Position numbers and translations under genes: made by a program
Source: an uncultured Bacilli bacterium
Lineage (GTDB): Bacteria; Bacillota_I; Bacilli_A; RF39; UBA660
DNA: 32,017 nucleotides
Assembly: GCA_934167665.1 (NCBI GenBank)
Contig: CAKPLN010000009.1
Location: 1 to 32,017, forward strand
Direction of reading: 5' to 3'
Notes under the pieces: model-generated
The model's input: the letters and a program-made list of their open reading frames with translations, nothing else
Told to the model about the DNA's origin: nothing
Database searches by the model: none
Part shown: one piece after another, positions 22,840 to 29,717 of the stretch
Numbering within the stretch: position 1 is the stretch's first letter
Layout: the number at the start of each line of letters is the position of its first letter

Positions 22840-24147
22840 ATGTTTGAAACATTAGGAGATAGATTACAAAATGCATTACATAAGATAAAGGGTTATGGAA
22901 AAATAACTGAAGATAATATTTCAGATATGATGCGTGAAATTCGTTTGGCTTTATTAGAGGCTGATGTTAATTATAAAGTAGTAAAAGAATTTACTAACAC
23001 TGTTAAAGAAAAGGCCTTGGGTGAAGAAGTTGCTAGCAGCATCAATCCTGGTGATTTATTTGTTAAGATTGTCAAAGATGAATTGGTAGAGTTATTGGGT
23101 GGAGAGAGTGCTCCACTTAATTTGAAGGGAAATCCTGCTTGCTTAATGTTAGTTGGACTTCAAGGCTCTGGAAAGACAACGACAATAGCAAAGCTTGCTA
23201 ATTACTTACGTAAGAAGGAAGCTAAAAAACCATTATTAGTTGCATGTGATGTTTACCGACCAGCGGCTATAGAACAGTTGCAACAACTAGGTAAACAGTT
23301 GAATATTGAAGTCTATGAAGAAGGAAAAAATGATCCTGTACAAATTGCACTAAATGCTAAAAATTATGCTAAAAGTAATGGCTATGATTATCTTTTGATC
23401 GATACTGCTGGTAGATTACATATTGATGATGATCTAATGAATGAAGTTTCTAATATTAATAACGAGGTAAAACCGGATGAGATTCTTTTAGTAATTGATG
23501 CTATGATGGGACAAGATGCTATTAATGTTATTACTGGTTTTAATGAAAAACTTCCACTTACTGGCGTTATATTGACAAAATTAGATGGTGATACTAGAGG
23601 TGGTGTTGCTTTATCTGTTAGGCATTTAACTAATGTTCCAATTAAATTCATTGGTACTTCTGAAAAACTTGATGGATTAGATTTCTTTGATCCTGAAAGA
23701 GCGGCTGGTAGAATTCTTGGAATGGGAGATATAGTTGCTTTAGTTGAAAAAGCAACTGATGCAATTGATGAAAAAGAGGCTGAAAGAGCTGCTAAAAGAA
23801 TGCAACAGGGAAAATTTGATTTAGAGGACTTTTTATCTACATTAAAGCAGATGAAAAAACTAGGACCTTTAGAAAATTTATTAAAACTTATTCCTGGGGC
23901 TAAGAAGATGGGATTAAATGATGTTAAAATTGATCCTAAACAAATGGCTCATATAGAAGCAATTGTTTTATCTATGACGCCTAAAGAAAGAAGAAATCCA
24001 GAAATTATTAAAGCTAGTCGTAAAACAAGAATAGCTAAAGGTAGTGGTACTTCAGTACAAGAAGTTAATAAGTTATTACAACAATTTGATCAAATGAAAA
24101 AGATGATGAAAATGATGTCTAATGGGAATATGAAATTACCATTTTAG
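22840..24147 (+). CDS. ffh: Signal recognition particle protein Ffh
   Basis: Ffh binds signal sequences and the SRP RNA and delivers ribosomes to FtsY. The 435 residues contain the N domain, the G domain with GLQGSGKTTT (about 105-114), DVYRPAAIEQLQQL, DTAGRLHID (about 188), TKLDGDTRGG and the GTSEKLDGLDFFDPER closing loop, and the Met-rich M domain (about 300-435; MKKMMKMMSNGNM near the end) that holds signal peptides and 4.5S RNA. AGGTGATATAA precedes the ATG, and the promoter at 22793-22821 gives a leader of about 12 nt. The stop is 24 bases before a Dam-type methylase gene with a strong ribosome binding site. Confidence 0.97.
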   Translation: MFETLGDRLQNALHKIKGYGKITEDNISDMMREIRLALLEADVNYKVVKEFTNTVKEKALGEEVASSINPGDLFVKIVKDELVELLGGESAPLNLKGNPACLMLVGLQGSGKTTTIAKLANYLRKKEAKKPLLVACDVYRPAAIEQLQQLGKQLNIEVYEEGKNDPVQIALNAKNYAKSNGYDYLLIDTAGRLHIDDDLMNEVSNINNEVKPDEILLVIDAMMGQDAINVITGFNEKLPLTGVILTKLDGDTRGGVALSVRHLTNVPIKFIGTSEKLDGLDFFDPERAAGRILGMGDIVALVEKATDAIDEKEAERAAKRMQQGKFDLEDFLSTLKQMKKLGPLENLLKLIPGAKKMGLNDVKIDPKQMAHIEAIVLSMTPKERRNPEIIKASRKTRIAKGSGTSVQEVNKLLQQFDQMKKMMKMMSNGNMKLPF

Positions 24148-24171
24148 GTTATTTATTTAGGAGGTAGTTGA

Positions 24172-25002
24172 ATGATAAAAGGTAGGCCATTTGTAAAGTG
24201 GGCTGGTGGTAAACGTCAAATAATTGACAAGCTAAAAAAATATGTTCCAGAAGAATTTGGTACTTATTATGAGCCATTTGTTGGAGGTGGAGCCTTATTA
24301 TTTGAATTATCACCTAGTGTTGCGGTAATTAATGATTCTAATGAAGAGTTAATGAATGTATATAATGTGTTATGCAATGAAGAAAAATTTAAGAAAATGT
24401 GTAGTGTTTTAAATACTTATGAAGCTAAGCATTCTGAAGAATTCTTTTATGATATTCGTAATAAAGATCGCAATAAGAATACATATAATAGATTAGCTGA
24501 TTATACGAGAGCTGCTAGAACAATTTATTTAAATAAAGCGTGTTTTAATGGATTATATCGTGTTAATAGTAAGAATGAATTTAATGTTCCTTTTGGTAAA
24601 AAATTAAAGGTTAATACGTATGATGGTTCTAATTTAATTGTTGTTAGTAATTATTTGACTATAAATGACGTTAAAATTTTGTGTGTTGATTTTGAAGAGG
24701 CTGTTAGTACAGCTAAAAAAGGAGACTTTGTTTATTTTGATCCACCATATGATTCTGATACTCAAACATTTAATAGCTATACAGAAACAGGTTTTGATAA
24801 GGATGAGCAAAGGCGACTTGCTAAGGTATTTAAAGAGTTAGATTCTAGAGGTGTTTATGTTATGCTTTCTAATCATAATACGGTATTAGTTAATGAATTA
24901 TATGGAAATTATAATATTCATATTATTGAAGCTAAAAGAGCAATCAATGCTAATGGTAAAAAACGTGGTAAGATTGAAGAGGTTATTATAACTAATTATT
25001 AG
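24172..25002 (+). CDS. dam: DNA adenine methyltransferase, Dam/DpnIIA type
   Basis: It transfers a methyl group from S-adenosylmethionine to the N6 of adenine in double-stranded DNA; the family mostly targets GATC. The 276 residues show the AdoMet motif FVKWAGGKRQ (6-15) and YYEPFVGGGALLFEL (about 37-51), and the catalytic DPPY (about 190-193), then SYTETGFDKDEQRRLA and the C-terminal VMLSNHNT region. This order is the alpha-class Dam layout and the length is usual. AGGAGGT precedes the ATG, 24 bases after ffh, with no promoter between, so it is probably co-transcribed with ffh. No restriction enzyme gene is beside it. The target sequence is not provable from the protein alone. Confidence 0.9.
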   Translation: MIKGRPFVKWAGGKRQIIDKLKKYVPEEFGTYYEPFVGGGALLFELSPSVAVINDSNEELMNVYNVLCNEEKFKKMCSVLNTYEAKHSEEFFYDIRNKDRNKNTYNRLADYTRAARTIYLNKACFNGLYRVNSKNEFNVPFGKKLKVNTYDGSNLIVVSNYLTINDVKILCVDFEEAVSTAKKGDFVYFDPPYDSDTQTFNSYTETGFDKDEQRRLAKVFKELDSRGVYVMLSNHNTVLVNELYGNYNIHIIEAKRAINANGKKRGKIEEVIITNY

Positions 25003-25003
25003 T

Positions 25004-25031
25004 GGGCTATGTTAGTAGCTCTTTTTTTTTA
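25004..25031 (+). terminator. Intrinsic terminator after the Dam gene
   Basis: GGGCTA (25004-25009) pairs with TAGCTC (25016-25021) with one G-U pair, then a run of nine or more T. It begins one base after the stop codon. Confidence 0.75.
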
Positions 25032-25064
25032 CTTACATAATATAGATTAGAGGAGGTATTTGTT

Positions 25065-25388
25065 ATGTTTGATCAAAATATGGCTCAAAACTTTGACTTT
25101 GATTCTAATATAGTAGGTAGTAATAATGTAGTTGATAATAATGTGGATATAAATATGATGGGAAATGTTGGATATGGTCCAGTACCAATGGTACCTACTA
25201 TGAATGAAGGTGTTCAAGAAAGACTTGTTCACAGAACTTTTGTTCATGAAGTACCACATGTTTGTCCAATTCATACTCGTATAATTAATCATCATGTTTA
25301 CAAACATACTTATAGACCAGAATATACTTGTAGTGAAGAAAATACTGTAAGTAATATTCAATGTGGATCTTGTTGTCAGTTCAGATAG
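25065..25388 (+). CDS. Spore coat protein, CotD-like
   Basis: The 107 residues have an Asn/Asp-rich N-terminal half and a His/Cys/Tyr-rich C-terminal half: HRTFVHEVPHVCPIHTRIIN (about 58-77), HHVYKHTYRPEYTC, and a final CGSCC near the end. This pattern is typical of the CotD-type inner coat proteins made late in the mother cell. A strong AGGAGGT precedes the ATG. The opposite strand has a long open frame here, but it is rich in Ile, Tyr and Asn and has no ribosome binding site. CATAATATA (25036-25044) resembles a sigma-K -10, but I find no matching -35 AC at the right distance. A terminator begins inside its stop codon. Confidence 0.75.
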   Translation: MFDQNMAQNFDFDSNIVGSNNVVDNNVDINMMGNVGYGPVPMVPTMNEGVQERLVHRTFVHEVPHVCPIHTRIINHHVYKHTYRPEYTCSEENTVSNIQCGSCCQFR

Positions 25389-25409
25389 ACTAGGTAACTA
25401 GTCTTTTTC
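25387..25409 (+). terminator. Intrinsic terminator starting inside the coat gene stop codon
   Basis: AGACTAG (25387-25393) pairs with CTAGTCT (25398-25404), then TTTTTCTT. The first two stem bases belong to the TAG stop (25386-25388). Confidence 0.8.
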
Positions 25410-25419
25410 TTATGTAATG

Positions 25420-25450
25420 ATTAGACTTCTTGTAAAAGATAGTGTCTAAT
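25420..25450 (+). other. Interrupted stem-loop between the coat gene and rpoZ
   Basis: ATTAGAC (25420-25426) pairs with GTCTAAT (25444-25450), and TCTT/AAGA form an inner stem with a GTAA loop. It has no T run and lies upstream of the predicted rpoZ promoter, so its job is unknown. Confidence 0.4.
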
Positions 25451-25463
25451 TGTGTAAGTTTTA

Positions 25464-25492
25464 TTGATAATTTTATTTTAGTGGTTTATTCT
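25464..25492 (+). promoter_or_regulatory. Promoter of rpoZ
   Basis: TTGATA at 25464-25469, a 17-bp spacer and TATTCT at 25487-25492. Confidence 0.6.
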
Positions 25493-25515
25493 AGTAGTAG
25501 GGAGTGTGATATTGT

Positions 25516-25722
25516 ATGATATATCCATCTATTGATAAGTTACTAAATATTGTTGATTCTAAGTATGAGTTGGTTCATATTGCGGCTAGAAGAAGTAGAC
25601 AAATTTCAAGTAATGGATATTTACAAATGCCTGAAAGTGCTTACAAAAGTAAGAAGAATATCGGAAGAGCACTTGAAGAAGTTGCTGAAGGGTTAATAGA
25701 AGTTAAAAAGAAAGGGGAGTAA
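25516..25722 (+). CDS. rpoZ: RNA polymerase omega subunit
   Basis: Omega helps the beta-prime subunit to fold and stabilises RNA polymerase. The 68 residues match Firmicutes RpoZ: MIYPSIDKLLNIVDSKYELV at the start, AARRSRQI (about 23-30), and KKNIGRALEEVAEGLI (about 47-62). Length is typical (about 65-70). GGGAG lies somewhat far upstream (about 11 nt), so initiation may be moderate. In Bacillus rpoZ follows gmk; that neighbour is missing here, and it sits alone with its own promoter and a terminator whose loop contains the stop codon. Confidence 0.93.
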   Translation: MIYPSIDKLLNIVDSKYELVHIAARRSRQISSNGYLQMPESAYKSKKNIGRALEEVAEGLIEVKKKGE

Positions 25723-25745
25723 TCTTCTTTCTTTTATTTTTTTTT
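25708..25745 (+). terminator. Intrinsic terminator wrapped around the rpoZ stop codon
   Basis: An 11-bp stem with two G-U pairs (25708-25718 with 25723-25733) closes a GTAA loop that contains the stop TAA (25720-25722). A long T tract follows. Confidence 0.7.
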
Positions 25746-25753
25746 GGTATACT
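25745..25753 (+). promoter_or_regulatory. Extended -10 promoter of recX
   Basis: TGGTATACT with TATACT at 25748-25753, placed in the T tract of the rpoZ terminator. The predicted leader is about 12 nt and contains the AGAGGTGAT ribosome binding site. Confidence 0.6.
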
Positions 25754-25771
25754 ATTTTAGAGGTGATATTT

Positions 25772-26521
25772 ATGGAAATCTTGAAGTATAAAAAAATGGC
25801 TAATGGTTGTTATAAAATTGATATTACTGGTTATGGTGATATTCAATTGCATGAGGAAACTATTTTAAAATATGAATTACTTTTAAAGAAAAATATTACT
25901 TCTCTTTTAATACAAGAAATAATTGATTTTGATAAAACTTGGGATGTTTATTATGCTGGATTAAAACTATTAAAAGCTAGGTTTAGGAGTACTAAAGATT
26001 TAAAAGAGTTATTAATTAAGAAAGAATATCCTACTAACTTAGTTAATGATACGATTAATAAATTGATAAAGCAGGGATATCTTGATGATAGGAGTTTTGC
26101 GAGGGGATATATTAATAATCAGATTTTAACATCTTCTAGAGGCCCATTAAGAATTAAAAAAGAACTATTAAATAAGGGAGTTAGTATAGATATAGTTAAT
26201 GATGAAATTAGTGCTTTTACTTCTGATTTACAAATAGAAAAAATTGATAAAATTATTAGAATAGCTTTAAAGAGTAATAGAAATAGAGGAGGAAATGTAT
26301 TAAAAAATAAAATTATTAATGATTTAGTTTCATCTGGTTATGATATTAGTTTAATAAACAAAGTTATTAGTAATTATGAGTTTAATAATAATTTGGAAAT
26401 TGCTAAAAAAGAGTATGAAAAATTATTAAAAAAATATGAAAGAAAGTATAGTGGAAGAGAACTTGATTATAAAATAAGAGAAAAATTATATCAGAAAGGG
26501 TTGTCTTATGACGAAAATTAA
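25772..26521 (+). CDS. recX: Regulatory protein RecX
   Basis: RecX binds RecA filaments and limits or modulates recombination. The 249 residues contain three-helix RecX repeats: the first around 63-110 (ALKLLKARFRSTKDLKELL... then LIKQGYLDDRSFARGYI), the second around 115-150 (SRGPLRIKKELLNKGVS) and a third around 170-210. The size is close to long Gram-positive RecX (about 260). ATG 25772 is preceded by AGAGGTGAT; the in-frame GTG at 25763 lies within that site. The end overlaps the start of the following membrane protein by 14 bases. recA itself lies about 13 kb upstream, so they are not co-transcribed. Confidence 0.9.
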   Translation: MEILKYKKMANGCYKIDITGYGDIQLHEETILKYELLLKKNITSLLIQEIIDFDKTWDVYYAGLKLLKARFRSTKDLKELLIKKEYPTNLVNDTINKLIKQGYLDDRSFARGYINNQILTSSRGPLRIKKELLNKGVSIDIVNDEISAFTSDLQIEKIDKIIRIALKSNRNRGGNVLKNKIINDLVSSGYDISLINKVISNYEFNNNLEIAKKEYEKLLKKYERKYSGRELDYKIREKLYQKGLSYDEN

Positions 26522-27932
26522 ATCTTTTTTTTATAAAAATAAAACTATTTTAGTACTTTGTTTTTTGATTATTGGTATTTCTTTATTTTTATTACTTACA
26601 ATGAGACCTGATACTGACTATTTTTGGCATATTAAAGCTGGAGAATATATGTTTAAAAATGGTATTTTGAGGAAGGATATTTTTTCATGGAGTTTAAATG
26701 GTACTTATTGGATGAGTCATGAATGGCTGTTTGAGGTTATTATTTATGTATTCAAATTACTATTTGGTAAATTTCATTTGTTGATATATGGCTTTATTTG
26801 TCTTGTTATGTTATTGATGATTTTGTTTTTAGCTAATAAAGATAATTACTTAAAAAATATACCATTTACTTTATTTTGGCTTTTGTTATCTTTAATATTA
26901 GTTGTATATTTGCAGGGAAGACCTCATTTGATTAGCTTTGTTTTTTTAGCGTTAACGATGTGGTTTTTATATGATTTGTATTGTAATAGTTACTCTAAGA
27001 AGATATATTTATTACCTATTATTACTGTTTTTTGGGCTAATATACATGGTGGTTCTAGTAATCTTAGTTATTTATTTTGTTTAATATTTTTAATTTTTGG
27101 TCTTTTTTCATTTAAGTTTTCTAAGATAGAGGCTATAAGAATAAATAAAAAACAAGTTTTAAAATATTTACTTGTTATGTTTTTATGTATTGGTAGTATA
27201 TGCATTAATCCTCATGGTATGAAGATGTTATTTTATCCTTATGCTAATATGCTTGATACAGTAATGCTTAATAATATTTCAGAATGGCAACCAACTAATT
27301 TAAATAATCCACAACATTATTTGTATTTTTTCTTACTTTTGGTGGTATTGTTTAGTTTTATTTTTAGTAGAAAAAAGATTTTATTTCTAGATTTTATATT
27401 ATTTGGTGTTAGTGTATATTTAGGATTAAAAAGTATTCGTTTTTGGGGATATACATATATAATTATGTCTTTTGTAGTTTTTAATTATGTTGATAAGAGA
27501 CAATATGATAAAGGCACTAATTTACTTATCTTTTTACTTAGTTTACTTTTGATTTTTATGTTTATATTTAATAGTAAGATTATTTCAAAGAATTTATCTT
27601 GGCATAATTTAGATGAAGAAGTTATTGATATTATTAAGAGTAGTGATAGTAAAAAATTATATAACTTTTATGATTATGGTGGAGAACTTATTTATAATGA
27701 TGTATTAGTTTTTATAGATGGTAGAGCAGATTTATATTCTAATTATAATTATCAGGATTATTTAAATATTTCTTTACTGCAGGGAGATTATATTAAATTA
27801 CTTGGTAAATATGACTTTGATTTATTCTTAGTTAATACTAAGTATCCTATTAATACTTATTTAAAGTATGATGATAATTATGAAGTTTTATATAGTAAGA
27901 AGAATATTGTTTTATATAAAAAAATTGACTAG
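26508..27932 (+). CDS. Polytopic membrane protein, GT-C glycosyltransferase-like
   Basis: The 474 residues contain about ten to twelve membrane helices and a C-terminal soluble part (from about 370). After the first helix an outside loop carries PDTDYFWHIKAGEYMFKNG (34-52), then DIFSW and SHEWLFEV (70-77); NIHGG (about 178) and CINPHG (about 236) follow. Acidic residues plus W-H in the first outer loop are typical of lipid-linked-sugar GT-C transferases and related uncharacterised families, so a role in decorating wall polymers or proteins is plausible but unproven. The start overlaps recX by 14 bases, with AAAGGG upstream, so translation is coupled. The stop codon sits in a hairpin shared with prsA. 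Confidence 0.65.
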   Translation: MTKIKSFFYKNKTILVLCFLIIGISLFLLLTMRPDTDYFWHIKAGEYMFKNGILRKDIFSWSLNGTYWMSHEWLFEVIIYVFKLLFGKFHLLIYGFICLVMLLMILFLANKDNYLKNIPFTLFWLLLSLILVVYLQGRPHLISFVFLALTMWFLYDLYCNSYSKKIYLLPIITVFWANIHGGSSNLSYLFCLIFLIFGLFSFKFSKIEAIRINKKQVLKYLLVMFLCIGSICINPHGMKMLFYPYANMLDTVMLNNISEWQPTNLNNPQHYLYFFLLLVVLFSFIFSRKKILFLDFILFGVSVYLGLKSIRFWGYTYIIMSFVVFNYVDKRQYDKGTNLLIFLLSLLLIFMFIFNSKIISKNLSWHNLDEEVIDIIKSSDSKKLYNFYDYGGELIYNDVLVFIDGRADLYSNYNYQDYLNISLLQGDYIKLLGKYDFDLFLVNTKYPINTYLKYDDNYEVLYSKKNIVLYKKID

Positions 27933-27946
27933 TGTTAGTCAATTTT
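27921..27946. terminator. Shared bidirectional terminator holding two stop codons
   Basis: An 11-bp stem (27921-27931 with 27936-27946) with a GTGT loop. The TAG of the plus-strand gene (27930-27932) and the start of the TAA of prsA on the minus strand (27945-27947) both lie in it. T-rich sequence follows on both strands. Confidence 0.75.
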
Positions 27947-28940
27947 ATTTTGATTTTGATTGTTCAATTAAATTATTCATATAGTCATTATAACTTTTTT
28001 CAAGTTCTGTATCATTCCATTTTAATTCTTTACTTTCTCTAAATTTTACTAAAGATTCATAGTATACAGAATTGTCATCAGATATTCTTTGACTAGCTAA
28101 TTTTTCTTTTATAGAATCTTTTAGACTATCTAATGATTCTTTTTCTTTTTGGTCTACTCTTAAAATTATATGATAACCAAATTTAGTTTTTACTGGTTCA
28201 GTTGTATATTCATCATTTTTAAGTTTTAAAACAGCTTCTTTAAATTCATCTACCATATCATTTGGGTCAAAGTAACCAAGGTCTCCACCTTTTTCATTAT
28301 TTGAAGTATCTGTTGAATATTTTTTGGCAAGATCTGAAAACTTTTCTCCATTTTTTAATTTTTCAATAACTTCTTGTGCTTTTTTCTTAGCGACTTCATC
28401 AGCTTCTTTTTTCTCATCATCAGTAGCTTTATCACTTACATCAACAGAAATTAAGATATGACTGGCTTTAATTTTACCATAGATATTGTCATTATAATAC
28501 TTTTCTATTTCTTTATCAGTTAAGTTTGCACTTATGTAGTCTTTTACGGCTTTGTTTCTCTTGTATTCAAGTCTTAATAATTCTTCAAATTCTTCATCGT
28601 TATTAACACCAAAGTATTGTAGAAGAATTGATTTGTAAGTACTTTCATTTGAACCATAATAATTCTTTATTTGATCCATTTGAGATTTAACAGCTTTATT
28701 TTCGGCTTCATCAGTTTTATAGTCTTCATCAAGTAAGTCATGATCAATCATGTCAATTAGTGAACTGATATTATCTTTTTTTATTTGTTCATAGAATTCA
28801 GTAGCAGTCATTTGTGAACCTTTTACAGAAACAGCTACTTCAGCACCATCTTTTAATTCTGCTTTCTTACCACAACCAGTTATGGCGATAGAAGCTAAAG
28901 CAATTGTACTTAAAACAACAAATAATTTTTTATTTTTCAT
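27945..28940 (-). CDS. prsA: Foldase lipoprotein PrsA (PpiC-type isomerase)
   Basis: PrsA helps secreted proteins fold between membrane and wall. The 331-residue protein begins with a lipoprotein signal peptide (KNKKLFVVLSTIALASIAI, lipobox ITGC, Cys about 23), then a SurA-N-like helical part, and a PpiC rotamase domain (about 155-255) with KASHILISV, GEKFSDLAKKYS, GGDLGYFDPNDMV and KTKFGYHII. A charged helical tail follows. ATG 28940 is chosen, because GGGAGG lies 7 nt before it; an in-frame ATG at 28958 lies upstream of that site. A TATAAT is found on the minus strand at 28962-28967. It belongs functionally with the SRP genes in this window. Confidence 0.93.
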   Translation of the reverse strand: MKNKKLFVVLSTIALASIAITGCGKKAELKDGAEVAVSVKGSQMTATEFYEQIKKDNISSLIDMIDHDLLDEDYKTDEAENKAVKSQMDQIKNYYGSNESTYKSILLQYFGVNNDEEFEELLRLEYKRNKAVKDYISANLTDKEIEKYYNDNIYGKIKASHILISVDVSDKATDDEKKEADEVAKKKAQEVIEKLKNGEKFSDLAKKYSTDTSNNEKGGDLGYFDPNDMVDEFKEAVLKLKNDEYTTEPVKTKFGYHIILRVDQKEKESLDSLKDSIKEKLASQRISDDNSVYYESLVKFRESKELKWNDTELEKSYNDYMNNLIEQSKSK

Positions 28941-29014
28941 AATTATCCTCCCATACAATTAATTATAATAACAAAAAAATCATTTTCATGCAATAAATAT
29001 GGATTGATATCATC

Positions 29015-29041
29015 ACAAATTTTGATTTTTACCATAGAATA
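29015..29041 (+). promoter_or_regulatory. Sigma-K-like promoter of the YjcZ-like pair
   Basis: AC at 29015-29016, a 16-bp spacer and CATAGAATA at 29033-29041. This matches the Bacillus sigma-K consensus AC-N16/17-CATANNNTA at every defined base. It lies 32 bases before the first miniprotein ATG. Confidence 0.55.
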
Positions 29042-29072
29042 AGATGAAAGCATATAAAAAGGAGGAAAAAAC

Positions 29073-29153
29073 ATGAACAATTGTATATCTTCTTCAGCTA
29101 TCATTTTAGTACTATTTATTCTTTTGGTTATTCTTTTAGGTGCTTATATTTAA
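29073..29153 (+). CDS. YjcZ-like sporulation miniprotein (26 aa)
   Basis: The frame encodes only 26 residues: a short polar start (MNNCISSS) and a hydrophobic helix (AIILVLFILLVILLGAYI). It resembles the YjcZ/YrzP-like miniproteins of Bacillus (pattern FALIVVLFILLIIVGA), which are made in the mother cell late in sporulation. A perfect GGAGG lies about 8 nt before the ATG, and a sigma-K-like promoter lies upstream. The stop codon abuts the ribosome binding site of the next miniprotein (TAAGGAGGTG), so the two are made together. The role in the spore is not known. Confidence 0.75.
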   Translation: MNNCISSSAIILVLFILLVILLGAYI

Positions 29154-29164
29154 GGAGGTGTCTT

Positions 29165-29275
29165 ATGTCTTGTCCTGAAACTACAACAACAGGTAGAAGG
29201 AGTAATGCATTTATAGTAATCATAATTTTATATATTTTATTAGCTATTATTTTAGGAGGCACTGCTCGTTTCTAA
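29165..29275 (+). CDS. Second YjcZ-like sporulation miniprotein (36 aa)
   Basis: The 36 residues comprise a polar N-terminus (MSCPETTTTGRRSN) and one hydrophobic helix (AFIVIIILYILLAIILGG) with a short tail ARF. GGAGGTG lies 5 nt before the ATG, touching the stop codon of the first miniprotein. The frame is open further upstream to 29081, but only this ATG has a ribosome binding site. It is likely a membrane- or coat-associated miniprotein expressed with its neighbour. It has a Cys at position 3, as the first has at position 4. Confidence 0.7.
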   Translation: MSCPETTTTGRRSNAFIVIIILYILLAIILGGTARF

Positions 29276-29293
29276 TTTTGAGTTGTAAAATAA

Positions 29294-29320
29294 AAAAATA
29301 CCAAGTTATTGGTATTTTTA
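29294..29320. terminator. Bidirectional terminator between the YjcZ-like pair and the HIT gene
   Basis: An 11-bp perfect stem (29294-29304 with 29309-29319) with a GTTA loop, A-rich before and T-rich after. The HIT gene stop codon (29318-29320) overlaps its edge. Confidence 0.85.
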
Positions 29321-29716
29321 GTTTGTTAATTTGTCAAATATTTCACCTACATCTTCTAATGTGTTATTTTTGTATGAGACATCAGCACCATCATTTTTAT
29401 AACGAGGTATTAGATGAATATGGAAGTGTCTTATTTCTTGACCAAGTTCATTATTTTCAGCAAGAGTTAGACCTTCACAAGCAAGTTTTTCTTTTAAAAG
29501 TGGATAAATTTTTTCTCTAACTACTTTTAGGCTATGAGTTATTATTTCTTCATCAATATCTAAGATATTAACATAATGTTTTTTAGGTAGTATAAGTAAA
29601 TGACCATTAGTATTAGGATTTATATTCATAATTATTTTTATTAAATTATCTTCATATACCGTACTTGATGGTAATTCATTATTAATTATTTTACAAAATA
29701 AGCAATCATTTTTCAT
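29318..29716 (-). CDS. HIT-family nucleotide hydrolase
   Basis: HIT (Hint branch) proteins cleave nucleoside phosphoramidates or dinucleoside polyphosphates. The 132 residues show CLFCKII (5-11, a zinc-type C-x2-C), NINPNTNGHLLILPKKH (about 31-47), and the histidine triad HFHIHLIP (about 97-104). Length is typical (about 140). AAAGGAG precedes the ATG. It follows the upstream minus-strand gene after a single base, so the two form an operon. The substrate cannot be told from sequence. Confidence 0.93.
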   Translation of the reverse strand: MKNDCLFCKIINNELPSSTVYEDNLIKIIMNINPNTNGHLLILPKKHYVNILDIDEEIITHSLKVVREKIYPLLKEKLACEGLTLAENNELGQEIRHFHIHLIPRYKNDGADVSYKNNTLEDVGEIFDKLTN

Positions 29717-29717
29717 A

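Noticed and set aside
25036..25044. CATAATATA as a sigma-K promoter of the coat gene
   Set aside because: No AC lies 16-17 bases upstream; kept only as a remark in the gene entry.
25047..25361. Minus-strand frame of 104 codons opposite the coat gene
   Set aside because: Its product is an Ile/Tyr/Asn-rich mirror of a His-rich gene, with no ribosome binding site; the plus strand has AGGAGGT and a family match.
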